Positions 16,014-25,296 of a stretch of 64,000 nt of DNA are shown here, piece by piece. The notes beneath the pieces are model-generated. The model worked only from the letters and a program-made list of their open reading frames with translations. It made no database searches and was not told the DNA's origin. The stretch comes from CAJWOS01 sp964502005. GTDB taxonomy: Bacteria > Myxococcota_A > UBA796 > UBA2385. The first letter of the stretch is position 1. The number at the start of each line of letters is the position of its first letter. Both the position numbers and the translations under genes were made by a program. The DNA lies in assembly GCA_964502005.1 (NCBI GenBank), contig CAZCUX010000008.1, positions 124,001 to 188,000 of the forward strand, written 5' to 3'.

Positions 16014-17365
16014 GCAACGCGACATCATGCCCAAATTGCGCGCGTCCCAACGGCGCTTGGCGAAGTGCGTGCTTGTATTGCGGTCACCCAATGGTCCCGA
16101 CGACCTCTGCGCCAGAGCGCGGCGTGGCATCGCTTCCCAGCAACCTCGATGCACTGGTTCGCGATGCCTTGGCCGGCGGAAACATCGAACGGCTTCGGAC
16201 CGCCATGCGAGAGGCCCAGCAAGCGGCGCCCACTTCGGCTGTTGGCACCCCCGAGCCAAAGCGCTTGGCGCCAACTTCGACCGCGGCTCTGCCAACGCCG
16301 CAGGCTCCTTCCGAACCGGCGGTCTCTGCCCTTGATGTGCTTCGTGCGCTGCGCGATGCCGCGCAAGCTGCAGTAGATGCGGAGGAGAAAGGTGCCAACG
16401 GGCTTTCTTTACTTCCTTCGGTGCAAAAGCGGCTCATGGCGGCACAGCGGCTTGCAGCCGTCGCTCCGCGCGCTGTGAGCCCCCCTCCTGCCAGCCCCGT
16501 ACTCCCCCCCGCACCTTCGTCTACCGAAGCGCCTACAAGCCTCCTGCGGCCTTCCGTACTCCTTCCCCGGATTCGGCTCGAATGGATGCTCGTCGTCGAC
16601 TGTCCTGGCCGCGCAGACGCCGCCCCCGTGTTTGCGGCTGCACTCCACGTTGACACCGTCACGGCGAGAATTCACGCCGTATCCAAAGGACCGAAGGTCG
16701 TTTTGCGGTCCGAGGATGCGGGCGACTTGGCGGGGGCCGCGGCCGACTTTTCCAAGGAAGGCCTCGCGTCCGCCGTCATCTCGCGGACGAACTTGGTTGC
16801 GATACGGGCGCCGGACCTGCTGATTCGAAAGGACAGCGAACGCGGCGTAGAGGTGTCTGCATCTACGCATTGCAACACGCCGCCACCTCTTGACACGCCA
16901 CCAACCGACCTCCAGCACATCGACCTTCCAACAGACTGCTTGATGGTGCCGGGGGAAGTTGTGATTCGTCGACATCGTATTGGCCGAAGTCTCGCGCGCG
17001 GGCGTCGCAATGAGACTGTATTGCGCCTCGCGAGTGAACGGCGGGTCTCGATTGTGGACCTCCACGGACCCGGCCTCTTTGTTCGAATGGTGTCCGGTCT
17101 CACTGCGACCGAAGGCTTTCTCGGCCACGATGCGTCATCAAGCCAAAAGGCCTTCGATGGCGTGGTCGAGGCCCTGCCCCAATGGCTCCCCCAAGGACGG
17201 GTCGCACCCCACCGGCTGTGCGCGGCGACCGATACGCCGGAAGTTCCTGAGGGACATGATGGCGCGGCGCCCATCGAATGTTCCGGCTGGGCGACATGGG
17301 AGGAATACACACGCATGACGCGTATGCTCTACGGCCTGCCTTTCGACGACGTCCCCAACGAGTAG
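16010..17365 (+). CDS. Zinc-ribbon protein of unknown function
   Basis: The 451-residue product opens with a zinc ribbon (CPNCARP at about 7-13 and CLYCGHP near 22-28), followed by a low-complexity Ala/Pro linker to about residue 185 and a C-terminal region of about 260 residues with no recognised domain. No signal peptide or membrane segment is evident. The start is TTG 16010; no ATG/GTG closer to the ribbon retains both cysteine pairs. It is convergent with argH. Function unknown; ribbon-plus-linker architecture recalls myxobacterial regulatory or scaffold proteins. Confidence 0.7.
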   Translation: MSNATSCPNCARPNGAWRSACLYCGHPMVPTTSAPERGVASLPSNLDALVRDALAGGNIERLRTAMREAQQAAPTSAVGTPEPKRLAPTSTAALPTPQAPSEPAVSALDVLRALRDAAQAAVDAEEKGANGLSLLPSVQKRLMAAQRLAAVAPRAVSPPPASPVLPPAPSSTEAPTSLLRPSVLLPRIRLEWMLVVDCPGRADAAPVFAAALHVDTVTARIHAVSKGPKVVLRSEDAGDLAGAAADFSKEGLASAVISRTNLVAIRAPDLLIRKDSERGVEVSASTHCNTPPPLDTPPTDLQHIDLPTDCLMVPGEVVIRRHRIGRSLARGRRNETVLRLASERRVSIVDLHGPGLFVRMVSGLTATEGFLGHDASSSQKAFDGVVEALPQWLPQGRVAPHRLCAATDTPEVPEGHDGAAPIECSGWATWEEYTRMTRMLYGLPFDDVPNE

Positions 17366-17411
17366 GTGGAGGGCGGCGCACCGTCCCTCTCTCATTCCCG
17401 CCTCTGACCGT

Positions 17412-18776
17412 CTACGCAGGTTGTGCAAAAGCCCGCAGGACATCCACTTGCCGGGAAACCTCGGACCATGCAGTACCCCCAAAGCTCTTGCGGCGCTCAA
17501 TCGCCTGGACCGGCTCTAGCCACCGCAGCGCGTCGTCCGAAAACGCGGCGTGCGCTGCGCGAAGGTCATCCATAGAAAGTCCGTCGAGACCGTGCTTTCG
17601 CTCTTCACACAAGCGAACCAGCCTTCCAGCAACATGATGGGCCTCGCGAAAGGGAACGCCCTTTCCAGCGAGATAGTCCGCGAGCTCCGTGGTGAGTGAA
17701 AAATCGCCGACGAGGTCGGGGCCGCCCAGCACATCCATCGATGCAAAACAGCCGTTCAAGACTCGCACGCAGGTCAACGTAGAAAGCACGGCAGGAAACA
17801 GCGCAACGCGGTCTTCTTGGAAATCACGATTGTAGGCCATCGGAAGGGCCTTGACGAGTGTAAACAGGCTCATCAGCGCGCCCGTCGCCCGCCCGGTTCG
17901 ACCGCGAACCAGCTCTGCCGCATCGGGATTGCGCTTTTGGGGCATAATGGAACTGCCGGTGGACCACGCATCGCTGAGACGAATCCAGCCGAATTCGCGC
18001 GTAGACCAAACGACCAGTTCTTCCGCCATTCGCGACAGGTGAATAGAGAGAATCGAGCACGTCGACGCCAACTCCAGCGCGTGGTCACGGGCGCTGACCG
18101 CATCCATCGCGTTGTTCATTGGACCCGAGAATCCCAGTAGAGACGCGCTCTTGTGGCGGTCAATCGGGTGCGGCGTTCCCGCCATCGCCGCGGCGCCCAG
18201 TGGGCTCTGGTTGACCCGGCGTCGGGTGTCAGCGAGGCGCTCAAGGTCGCGCTGAAGAGACCACGCATGGGCCAAAAGGTGGTGGGCGAACCAGATGGGC
18301 TGGCCACGCTGGAGGTGGGTGTAGCCGGGGACGACCACCTTGCCCTTTGTTTCCGCAACTTCGACGATGGTGAGCAGCAATGCACGCACCGCTGCGTCGA
18401 GTTCGTCAATCCGACCGCGCATCCATAGCCGTACATCGGTCGCGACTTGGTCGTTGCGGGACCGCGCTGTATGGAGCTTTCCGGCGACAGGCCCCACAAT
18501 CTCGTGGAGACGGCCTTCTACCGCCATATGTACGTCCTCTTGCTCGACGCCCGGTACCCAGCCGCCTTCGAGCTCGGCGGCCACTTGGTCGAGTCCACGC
18601 AACAAGGACTGCAACTCATCGTCGTTGAGCAGCCCCACATCCCGGAGCATCGTGGCATGCGCGCGGCTTCCCGTGATGTCTTCCCGCCACATCAACAAAT
18701 CCGTGGACAAAGACTCGCTAAACCGCTGCATTTCTTCGGCGGGGCCACCGTCAAAGCGACCGTCCCAGAGTGCCAT
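17412..18776 (-). CDS. argH: Argininosuccinate lyase
   Basis: Catalyses the last step of arginine synthesis, splitting argininosuccinate to arginine and fumarate. The 454-residue product has DVHMAVEGRLHE, KLHTARSRNDQVATD, the TPLQRGQ-like THLQRGQP and the fumarase/ASL signature GSSIMPQKRNPD (about 270-281). GGAG precedes ATG 18776. It is downstream of argR-argG on the same strand but separated by hairpins, so it probably has its own promoter. Confidence 0.97.
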   Translation of the reverse strand: MALWDGRFDGGPAEEMQRFSESLSTDLLMWREDITGSRAHATMLRDVGLLNDDELQSLLRGLDQVAAELEGGWVPGVEQEDVHMAVEGRLHEIVGPVAGKLHTARSRNDQVATDVRLWMRGRIDELDAAVRALLLTIVEVAETKGKVVVPGYTHLQRGQPIWFAHHLLAHAWSLQRDLERLADTRRRVNQSPLGAAAMAGTPHPIDRHKSASLLGFSGPMNNAMDAVSARDHALELASTCSILSIHLSRMAEELVVWSTREFGWIRLSDAWSTGSSIMPQKRNPDAAELVRGRTGRATGALMSLFTLVKALPMAYNRDFQEDRVALFPAVLSTLTCVRVLNGCFASMDVLGGPDLVGDFSLTTELADYLAGKGVPFREAHHVAGRLVRLCEERKHGLDGLSMDDLRAAHAAFSDDALRWLEPVQAIERRKSFGGTAWSEVSRQVDVLRAFAQPA

Positions 18777-19098
18777 TTCAAGCTCCTTCTGTGCCTTGGC
18801 TCCAACGGTGGTTGACCCACCGGAGCCACGAAAACATCAGGGCCTCTGCGCTGCCACAGAGGCCCCGAACAAAGGTCTACAAACCAACGAGATGCAGACC
18901 ATCGACATCGGGAGTGACATCGGCCACCCCCGACCATCGGCACACAAATGTAGCGCGCCGAAAGCAGGACGGCCTTCTATCCGCCAAGGCGGCCAGGCCA
19001 AACCGCAAAACTGCTGGCATCACGGACGACAAACGCCGATTGCACGCAGTGGAGCACACGATTCCGGGTGCGTGTCCCGGAATCGACGTGTTCAGAAA
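18777..19098 (-). terminator. argG-argH spacer with two hairpins
   Basis: Two perfect 9-bp stems lie in this 322-base gap: GATTCCGGG/CCCGGAATC at 19060-19084, close after the argG stop, and GGGCCTCTG/CAGAGGCCC at 18840-18865, followed on the minus strand by a TTTT-containing tail. The second resembles an intrinsic terminator. An argH promoter must lie between or past these; no gene was seen. Confidence 0.65.
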
Positions 19099-20334
19099 TC
19101 AGGAGTTGAGCGGATCGTCGCCGGATGCACGGCGAACGGACGCGACGGTCTTGTAGGTCAAGCCATACAGAGCCATGAAGCCTTCCGCGTATTCCCGGCG
19201 GAATGTGTCGCCGTGCGAGTACGTAGCCAAGCCTTCGTCGTACAAGCTGAACGGCGAGCGACGGCCCGTGATGCGCGCAGAGCCGGCGGACACCCGAACG
19301 CGTACATCACCGGTCAACGGACGGTTGGCGTGATTCACGAACGCCTGGAGGCAATCCCGCAACGGGCCGAACCAAGTGCCGTTGTAGATGATGTTGGCGA
19401 AGTCTTGCGATACCTTGCGCTTATAGTTGAAGGTCTCGCGGTCGAGCGCGACGCGCTCCAGCTCGACATGTGCCATGTGAATGAGCGTGGCAGCGGGAGC
19501 TTCATACACTTCGCGGCTCTTGAGGCCCACGACGCGGTTTTCCACCATGTCGATGCGGCCAACGCCGTAGTGCCCGGCGAGCTCGTTGAGGCGCGTAATG
19601 AGCTTGACGCCGTCAAGGGGCTCTCCGTCGATGCTGACGGGCACACCCTGTTCAAAGCCCAGCACAATTTCCGTAGAGCCGCGCGGAGCCTCGGAAGGGT
19701 CCGAAGTCATTTGCCAAGCATCGGCCGGGGGTTCCCGCCAAAGGTCTTCCATCTCGCCACATTCAATCGCACAGCCCCAAAGGTTGCGGTCGATGGAGTA
19801 GGGCTTCTCGCGGGTAATCGGAATCGGAATGCCGCGCTCCACGGCGTAGTCGACTTCCATTTCGCGGGTGACCATGTCCCATTCACGAAGAGGCGCCACA
19901 ACGCCAAGGTCGGGAGCAAGAGACCGTGCAGTGACCTCGAAGCGCACTTGGTCGTTGCCTTTGGCCGTGCAGCCGTGCGCGATGGCGTCTGCGCCGAACT
20001 CGCGGGCCACCTCGACCAACCGGCGGGCCAACAGCGGACGCCCAAGCGCGGTATGCAGGGGGTACTGCCCCTCGTACAAGGCCGTAGCACGAACCGCGGG
20101 CCAAATGAACTCGTCGACGAAGCGTGCCTGAAGGTCGTCGACGACTGCTTCGGACGCGCCCGTGCGAAGGGCCTTGGCGCGAATGCCCGAGAGGTCTTCA
20201 CCTTGGCCGAGGTCGCCGGTGTAGGTGACGATTTCGCAGCCGTAGTGCTCCTTCAGCCACGGAATCATGACCGAAGTATCCAATCCGCCTGAATAGGCGC
20301 AAACAATCTTTTTGTAGCGGGGGGCGGTGCTCAC
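19099..20334 (-). CDS. argG: Argininosuccinate synthase
   Basis: Condenses citrulline and aspartate with ATP to give argininosuccinate. The 411-residue product has the PP-loop AYSGGLDTSVMIPWL (about 13-27), AHGCTAKGNDQVRFE and EKPYSIDRNLWG, all family hallmarks. It starts at GTG 20334, overlapping the argR stop by four bases (GTGA), so it is co-translated with its likely repressor. Confidence 0.97.
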   Translation of the reverse strand: MSTAPRYKKIVCAYSGGLDTSVMIPWLKEHYGCEIVTYTGDLGQGEDLSGIRAKALRTGASEAVVDDLQARFVDEFIWPAVRATALYEGQYPLHTALGRPLLARRLVEVAREFGADAIAHGCTAKGNDQVRFEVTARSLAPDLGVVAPLREWDMVTREMEVDYAVERGIPIPITREKPYSIDRNLWGCAIECGEMEDLWREPPADAWQMTSDPSEAPRGSTEIVLGFEQGVPVSIDGEPLDGVKLITRLNELAGHYGVGRIDMVENRVVGLKSREVYEAPAATLIHMAHVELERVALDRETFNYKRKVSQDFANIIYNGTWFGPLRDCLQAFVNHANRPLTGDVRVRVSAGSARITGRRSPFSLYDEGLATYSHGDTFRREYAEGFMALYGLTYKTVASVRRASGDDPLNS

Positions 20335-20795
20335 AGAAGCTCCTGCTCGCCATCGGCGAGTGCGCGAATCGCTGCAACCAATGGGTCACAGCTGGTCGGG
20401 GATGAGGGGGCAACAAAAACGGTGTCGTCGCCGGCCACGGTGCCGAGAATGTGCGGGTTGTCCCAGCCGTCCAAGAATCCAGCGACACCCTCGGCGCGGC
20501 CTTGTAGTGTCCGAATCACAACGAGGCTGCCGTTGTGGGAGACGCCCGTGATTTCCATTCCGACCACCTGCCGAAGCGCCTTCATATAGCGCGCACGGTG
20601 GTCGAGGCGGTACACGGGCCCATTGGGACCACGGTCTCGCGTGATTCCCATGTCTCGGAGATCGCGCGACAGCGTCGCTTGCGTACATGCAACGCCCGCT
20701 TCGCCCATCAAAGCCGCGAGCCTCTCTTGGCTCGAGACTTGGTGGTCTTGCAGCAGCTGGCGAATCAATGCGTGGCGACGCTGTCTGTCGGCCAT
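20331..20795 (-). CDS. argR: Arginine repressor
   Basis: The 154-residue product is a full-length ArgR/AhrC: an N-terminal winged helix with QATLSRDLRDMGI (DNA recognition) and a C-terminal hexamerisation and arginine-binding domain with GTVAGDDTVF. It is expected to sense arginine and repress biosynthesis. Its cotranscription with argG suggests autoregulation; a candidate operator lies at 21010-21029. Confidence 0.94.
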   Translation of the reverse strand: MADRQRRHALIRQLLQDHQVSSQERLAALMGEAGVACTQATLSRDLRDMGITRDRGPNGPVYRLDHRARYMKALRQVVGMEITGVSHNGSLVVIRTLQGRAEGVAGFLDGWDNPHILGTVAGDDTVFVAPSSPTSCDPLVAAIRALADGEQELL

Positions 20796-21257
20796 GGTTC
20801 ACCGGGACTTAGGAAGAAGCCGTGCCCGAGAACATAGGAGTCCACGGTCACACACAAAAGCGCCGACTGAGCGGTGTTTCCACAGCATCTACCAAAAGTG
20901 TGGGGGTCACGAATCTTTCGTGACAAGCCGCACACCATCGAGAGACCAATCGGAGTTCGCTCGCCGGACACAGCCAGCGAACGCACGCCTTATAGACGAC
21001 CCGGAATAATCATGCAAGAACCTGCATGAACGTCTCCCCCGTGAACACCCCTCAGAAAACCTCCATCATCACGTCATTTCGGAGGAGTTCCTAAGTTGCG
21101 GGAAAGACAAATCCGCTGCATGAAATCAACGAAAAACAGTGTCCCGAAAGACATCTGCACTCCGCACGCAGCTCCCACTACCTTTGTGCGCCAAACATCC
21201 CGCGCCACGCGGCGTACCTGACCACAACACGAAATGTGGCATCGCGATGTTGCGCAA
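20796..21257. other. Gene-free region upstream of argR with inverted repeats
   Basis: No plausible gene. It contains GTCACGAA-TCT-TTCGTGAC (20906-20924), a perfect 8-bp repeat that could be a terminator for the HTH gene or an operator, and TCATGCA-AGAACC-TGCATGA (21010-21029). The argR promoter should lie here; no clear boxes were found. Confidence 0.55.
21010..21029. promoter_or_regulatory. Candidate ArgR operator
   Basis: A perfect 7-bp inverted repeat TCATGCA-N6-TGCATGA upstream of argR-argG. Its overall size (20 bp) and its TGCA half-sites resemble ARG boxes of non-enteric bacteria. It is 215 bases from the argR start, which is rather far. Confidence 0.35.
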
Positions 21258-21506
21258 TCAGGCCGAGCGGCGCTCGCGCAGAATCCGGTCTACTTCGGGG
21301 TATACGCGGTAGTGCGTAATCACTTCACCGAAGGTGTTTTTCCACTGGCGTACCCGTTCCCGAGAAACTCCGAACTCGTTGGCGATGGTCTGACCACTTT
21401 CCCCGGATGCCAGCGCTTCGAGCAACCGACGGAAGCTCACACGCCCATAGGACTTGATGAAGTTACGGGCGACGCGCTCTCTGCTCTTTGCTGCACTCGC
21501 GGACAT
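21258..21506 (-). CDS. Small helix-turn-helix DNA-binding protein
   Basis: An 82-residue basic protein. Residues 37-59 (GQTIANEFGVSRERVRQWKNTFG) form a helix-turn-helix similar in style to sigma region 4 and homeodomain-like repressors; the rest is short helices. No ligand or dimerisation domain is visible. It is divergent from pyk and may act on the repeats between them; target unknown. Confidence 0.75.
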   Translation of the reverse strand: MSASAAKSRERVARNFIKSYGRVSFRRLLEALASGESGQTIANEFGVSRERVRQWKNTFGEVITHYRVYPEVDRILRERRSA

Positions 21507-21999
21507 ATCGGCCTCTCTACCTCGGCTCTATGGAATCGCTCGAAAATTCGTACACAGTACTACAAGCGAATGGAGAACCGTTCAACGTTCAGGTGTCGGA
21601 ATTCTGTAGACCCTCGGGGACCACACTTCGAGCATAGGCCCATTCCGTTGACGCGTCAATCAATCGTGGAGCAACTGTGTGTTCCACGATTTGAAGATCT
21701 GCATCGACAGGTCTTGATCGACGAGAATTTCGATCTGATCGACCCCCACGATCACCACGGGCCTTCGCGCCCGCGCCGTTCACGAGACCACCAGCCGGGA
21801 AACATGTGATTCCATGAAACACCCGTGGAACGTACGTTTCCACAGAATCTATTTTCCAAAACACATCGGCCGAGCACCATCTTCCCCTCCGCTGAATTTT
21901 GGCGACCGCGCGGTCGGACAGCGATGGCGACGCGGTCTACGGCACCGCAGACGACGCTCCCGCACGGACGGAGTATGCTTTCGGCGTCCTGGAGGATTC
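21507..21999. promoter_or_regulatory. Divergent HTH gene / pyk intergenic region
   Basis: A 493-base region without a plausible gene. It contains AATCGTGGA/TCCACGATT (21662-21691, 12-nt loop) and the palindrome-like GTGGAACGTACGTTTCCAC (21825-21843). Both share GTGGA/TCCAC half-sites, suggesting protein binding sites. Clear promoter boxes were not recognised. Confidence 0.45.
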
Positions 22000-23457
22000 A
22001 TGTCCCGTCCAACCCCACGGGGTCGCCACACCCGCATCGTCGCAACCATCGGCCCCCAATCGAGAAGCCCCGAGCGCTTGCGCGAACTTCTCGACGCCGG
22101 CGTCGATGTCGCACGCATCAACTGCTCCCACGCCAGCGCCGACGCCATCCGCGCCGATGTGGCGCGAATTCGCCGCGCGGCGATGGAGACCGGCCGCAAC
22201 GTCGCGATTTTGCTCGACCTTCAGGGTCCGAAGATTCGCACAGGCGCGTGCACCGAGCCTCTTGACCTGCCCGACGGCTCTACCCTCACCGTCGTGATGG
22301 ATGAGCAATTGGTGGGCCAAGGCCGGCGTTGCGGCACTACCTGGCCCACGATGGCAGACGACGTGAAGGTGGGCGAGTTGGTCCTCTTCGCCGACGGAGC
22401 CTTGGCAGGACGCGTCGCAGCGATTCGCCGTCCCGAAGGTCAGCCCGCAGAGGTGGACATTCGCATCACCGCGGGCGGGCCACTGGGCTCTCACAAGGGC
22501 ATCAATTTGCCGGAAACGCATATCAACGCCCCCGCAATGACCGAAAAAGACCGCGAAAACTTGGCGGTCGGTGTCCAAGCGGGCGTGGATTACGTCGCGC
22601 TTTCCTTCGTCCGCAATGGCGTGGACTGTGTCGAGCTCCGCCAGGCCTTGACCGCCCTGGGCGAGCCGGACATGCCGATTATCGCGAAGATTGAAAAGCC
22701 CGAGGCCGTCGCAAGCATCGAAGAAATCTTGCGCGAAGTGCAGGGCTTGATGGTGGCCCGCGGGGACCTTGGTGTGGAGATTCCATACGAGCAAGTTCCC
22801 GGCGTGCAGAAGACGCTCATCCAAAAGGCAAACCAAGCCGGCGCCTTGGTCATTACCGCCACGCAAATGCTCGATAGCATGGAGCGCAATCCGCGCCCCA
22901 CACGCGCGGAAATCACCGATGTCGCCAACGCCATTCTGGACGGTACGGATGCGGTGATGCTCTCAGGGGAAACCAGCGTCGGTCGATTTCCGCGCGAAGC
23001 AGTCGAAGCGATGGACCGAATCGCAACCGAAGTGGAGTCGAGTCCTTGGTTTTCGCGCCCGCGCATCGAGCAGCTTCAAGCAGAAGCAACGGCGGAAGCG
23101 ACGGTGCTTCGTGCTGCGTGTTTTGCGGCCCGCGAAGCCGACCGTCCGCTGGTGGTGTTTACCTGGAGCGGCAATACGGCCATCAAGGCGAGCAAGAGCC
23201 GCCCACGACAAGGTGTATTTGCGCTCACTCACGACCAAAAGGTCGCCGACCGCTTGGGCCTCGCATGGGGCGTCAACGCCCTGCTGATTCCCCAAATCCG
23301 TGGCACAGACGACCTCATCACAGTCGGCGAACGCGCGTTGTTGGAGGCTGGCTGGCTCCCCCACGGGTCCGAAGTGGTGCTGCTCGCGGGTCGCGTGCCG
23401 ATGCGCGGCGCGACAAACATGATGAAAGTAGAGATTTTGGACGGTCACGCACAGTAG
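22000..23457 (+). CDS. pyk: Pyruvate kinase
   Basis: Makes pyruvate and ATP from phosphoenolpyruvate and ADP, the last step of glycolysis. The 485-residue product has RIVATIGPQSRSPE, ARINCSHA, LDLQGPKIRTG, the Lys/Mg signature PIIAKIEKPEA, VARGDLGVEIP and TATQMLDSM. The C-terminal regulatory domain is complete. GGAGG lies six bases before ATG 22000; the longer frame upstream adds non-homologous residues. Confidence 0.97.
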   Translation: MSRPTPRGRHTRIVATIGPQSRSPERLRELLDAGVDVARINCSHASADAIRADVARIRRAAMETGRNVAILLDLQGPKIRTGACTEPLDLPDGSTLTVVMDEQLVGQGRRCGTTWPTMADDVKVGELVLFADGALAGRVAAIRRPEGQPAEVDIRITAGGPLGSHKGINLPETHINAPAMTEKDRENLAVGVQAGVDYVALSFVRNGVDCVELRQALTALGEPDMPIIAKIEKPEAVASIEEILREVQGLMVARGDLGVEIPYEQVPGVQKTLIQKANQAGALVITATQMLDSMERNPRPTRAEITDVANAILDGTDAVMLSGETSVGRFPREAVEAMDRIATEVESSPWFSRPRIEQLQAEATAEATVLRAACFAAREADRPLVVFTWSGNTAIKASKSRPRQGVFALTHDQKVADRLGLAWGVNALLIPQIRGTDDLITVGERALLEAGWLPHGSEVVLLAGRVPMRGATNMMKVEILDGHAQ

Positions 23458-23468
23458 CGTTTGCGCGC

Positions 23469-24344
23469 CTAAATGGCCATTGCATACTCTTCGACGTCGC
23501 CCTGACCATCAACATGCTCGGCCAAAACTGCCGCTGCGACTTGTGCGACTTCCATTTGCCACGGGAAGTAGCGGCCGTCCTTTCGCCAAACCTCCAGGAC
23601 TGTGTCCGAAAGGTCGGTCGCAGGCAGGTTTCCGCACGGAACCGGCGCAAGGATGCCCGCCCGGTGCTCTTGTTGGTCGCGAACGGCGATGGTCATTCCC
23701 GTTGTACGGGCGAGGTCGCGAAGGCGGCCCACGCGGGGCCCTGTACCAACACCGCTGACGCACCCTTCCGAAACAATCCACGCATCGGTCGCGCCTTGAC
23801 GGCAGCGAACTCCCGCGCCCTCCGCAGACGCAAATGAAGTCAGGACGTGCAAGGAGCCTGCGAGCGCGGGGACCAGGCCCCGGCTTGCGTCCCTTGCGAA
23901 TCGCGCACACGCAACCCCAATCTCGTCTTCGAGCGATTCCGGCGCGTCGGCAGGGTCAACGGGCAGCGTATGGTCGTGTCCCGGATACAGCATCTGCTCG
24001 GTCAAGGGTTCTTTCGGGTCGTGGTCGTAAAAAATCGGGAAACACCCCGAGCTCGAAACATTGACATACTTGCAGTGGTCATCGAGGAGGACGGGCATCG
24101 TTCCCGCGCGAAGACGCCGGCGCAGCCCCGTTGCGTTGGGGTGCCGCTCGCGCACGTCAACGTGGATGTCTTCGTCGACCAATGTAGCCGTGACCACTCC
24201 GCTGGCTTGAATGTCAAGGGACAAACGCGCGCCAAAGACAGAGGAGGTGAAACGGGGGAGCGCAACCTGCAACGCTTCGACCCACGAGTCCCCTTCGACT
24301 TCCACCGACTTCCCACATTCGCTCGACAACATCCAGACTGGCAT
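23469..24344 (-). CDS. Hypothetical protein
   Basis: A 291-residue soluble protein that I do not recognise. It has no signal peptide, membrane segment or repeat; a short acidic region lies at the C-terminus. Notable segments are the N-terminal ECGKSVEVEGDSWVEAL and a central FPIFYDHDPKEPLTEQML. The reading frame is well supported by a strong GGAGG five bases before ATG 24344, and it ends 12 bases from pyk, convergently. Function unknown. Confidence 0.65.
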   Translation of the reverse strand: MPVWMLSSECGKSVEVEGDSWVEALQVALPRFTSSVFGARLSLDIQASGVVTATLVDEDIHVDVRERHPNATGLRRRLRAGTMPVLLDDHCKYVNVSSSGCFPIFYDHDPKEPLTEQMLYPGHDHTLPVDPADAPESLEDEIGVACARFARDASRGLVPALAGSLHVLTSFASAEGAGVRCRQGATDAWIVSEGCVSGVGTGPRVGRLRDLARTTGMTIAVRDQQEHRAGILAPVPCGNLPATDLSDTVLEVWRKDGRYFPWQMEVAQVAAAVLAEHVDGQGDVEEYAMAI

Positions 24345-24410
24345 GACTGCCTCCTTCCCAGAACATGCGCAAAATTCGGCATCTTCTAAAGAAAGAAACG
24401 GAAAAGGGAG

Positions 24411-25289
24411 TCAGCGACTTGATGGCGCGATGCGAATTGTTCCCTCAAACGGCAAAACCAAAGGAGTGGAGCCTGCTGCACGTACTTCGTCGCAGAAGCC
24501 AGGAAGGTCGACTCCCGGAAGCAGCCTGGGCGCGGCATCATAAGGAGTCATGAACCAGTCCCAATGGCAGGCCACGACATATCGTGGTTGCAACAGTTCT
24601 ACTGCTTCCCGCACAAATCCAGGACGGTGGGCGCGTCCGATTGCGCACAAACACGCCACATCTACCGGACCCACGCGCATCATCTCGCGCGAAAGGAAGT
24701 CTGCGGAATCGATGTGCACCACACGGGCTCCACCAAGCTGCACATGCCAATTCAACACTTGGCCATGGCGCAAATCCCAAGCACGCGCCGGCCACTTCGG
24801 CGGCTCCAAAATGTCTCCAGGGAGGGTGACGCGCCCAAAATACACGCGCCCATGCAAGCTCGGAATGGCCGTGATGACGCCCGACCCCGATTCTACGGTC
24901 TCTCCTCCCGAAAGCTCGACCAGTTGGCTTTCCGGCACACCAGCCGCCCGCGCAACATGGCAAGCGGCGCGAGACCCAAGGAACCGCGCCCCCGTCTGTT
25001 GGCACAAGATAGGCGCATCCAATACATGATCGAAGTGCGCGTGTCCTACCAGCACATCGTCCGCGTGAGGAATCACGCGCGCCAACAACTCCGCTTTCGG
25101 AACCAAAGGACCCAAGCACTCGCGAATTCCCGGACGAGAAATATATGGGTCGAGTACGACCGTGTGCTGACCATGGTTCAGCACGAATCCAGCCGTACCG
25201 AGATACCGGAGCGACAATGTCGCGTCGGCCTCCGCGACAGGCGGAGAATACAATCGAGGGTCAATCACCGAAAGCAAGCGGTGCAACAT
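24411..25289 (-). CDS. Metallo-beta-lactamase-fold hydrolase (UlaG/RomA-like)
   Basis: The 292-residue product carries the dinuclear metal motif HAHFDH (83-88) after TLSLRYLGTAGFVLNHG, a later HGRVYFGRV, and ACHWDWFMTP near the C-terminus supplying a final histidine. This pattern fits the UlaG/YycJ-type soluble MBL hydrolases rather than true beta-lactamases; no signal peptide is present. ATG 25289 is seven bases after the upstream lipoprotein stop, so the two are probably one operon. Substrate unknown. Confidence 0.8.
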   Translation of the reverse strand: MLHRLLSVIDPRLYSPPVAEADATLSLRYLGTAGFVLNHGQHTVVLDPYISRPGIRECLGPLVPKAELLARVIPHADDVLVGHAHFDHVLDAPILCQQTGARFLGSRAACHVARAAGVPESQLVELSGGETVESGSGVITAIPSLHGRVYFGRVTLPGDILEPPKWPARAWDLRHGQVLNWHVQLGGARVVHIDSADFLSREMMRVGPVDVACLCAIGRAHRPGFVREAVELLQPRYVVACHWDWFMTPYDAAPRLLPGVDLPGFCDEVRAAGSTPLVLPFEGTIRIAPSSR

Positions 25290-25296
25290 CGAGGGC

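Noticed and set aside
18340..20292. A 650-codon open frame on the plus strand
   Set aside because: It is antisense to argH and argG, which have clear homology; GC-rich codon bias keeps the complement open.
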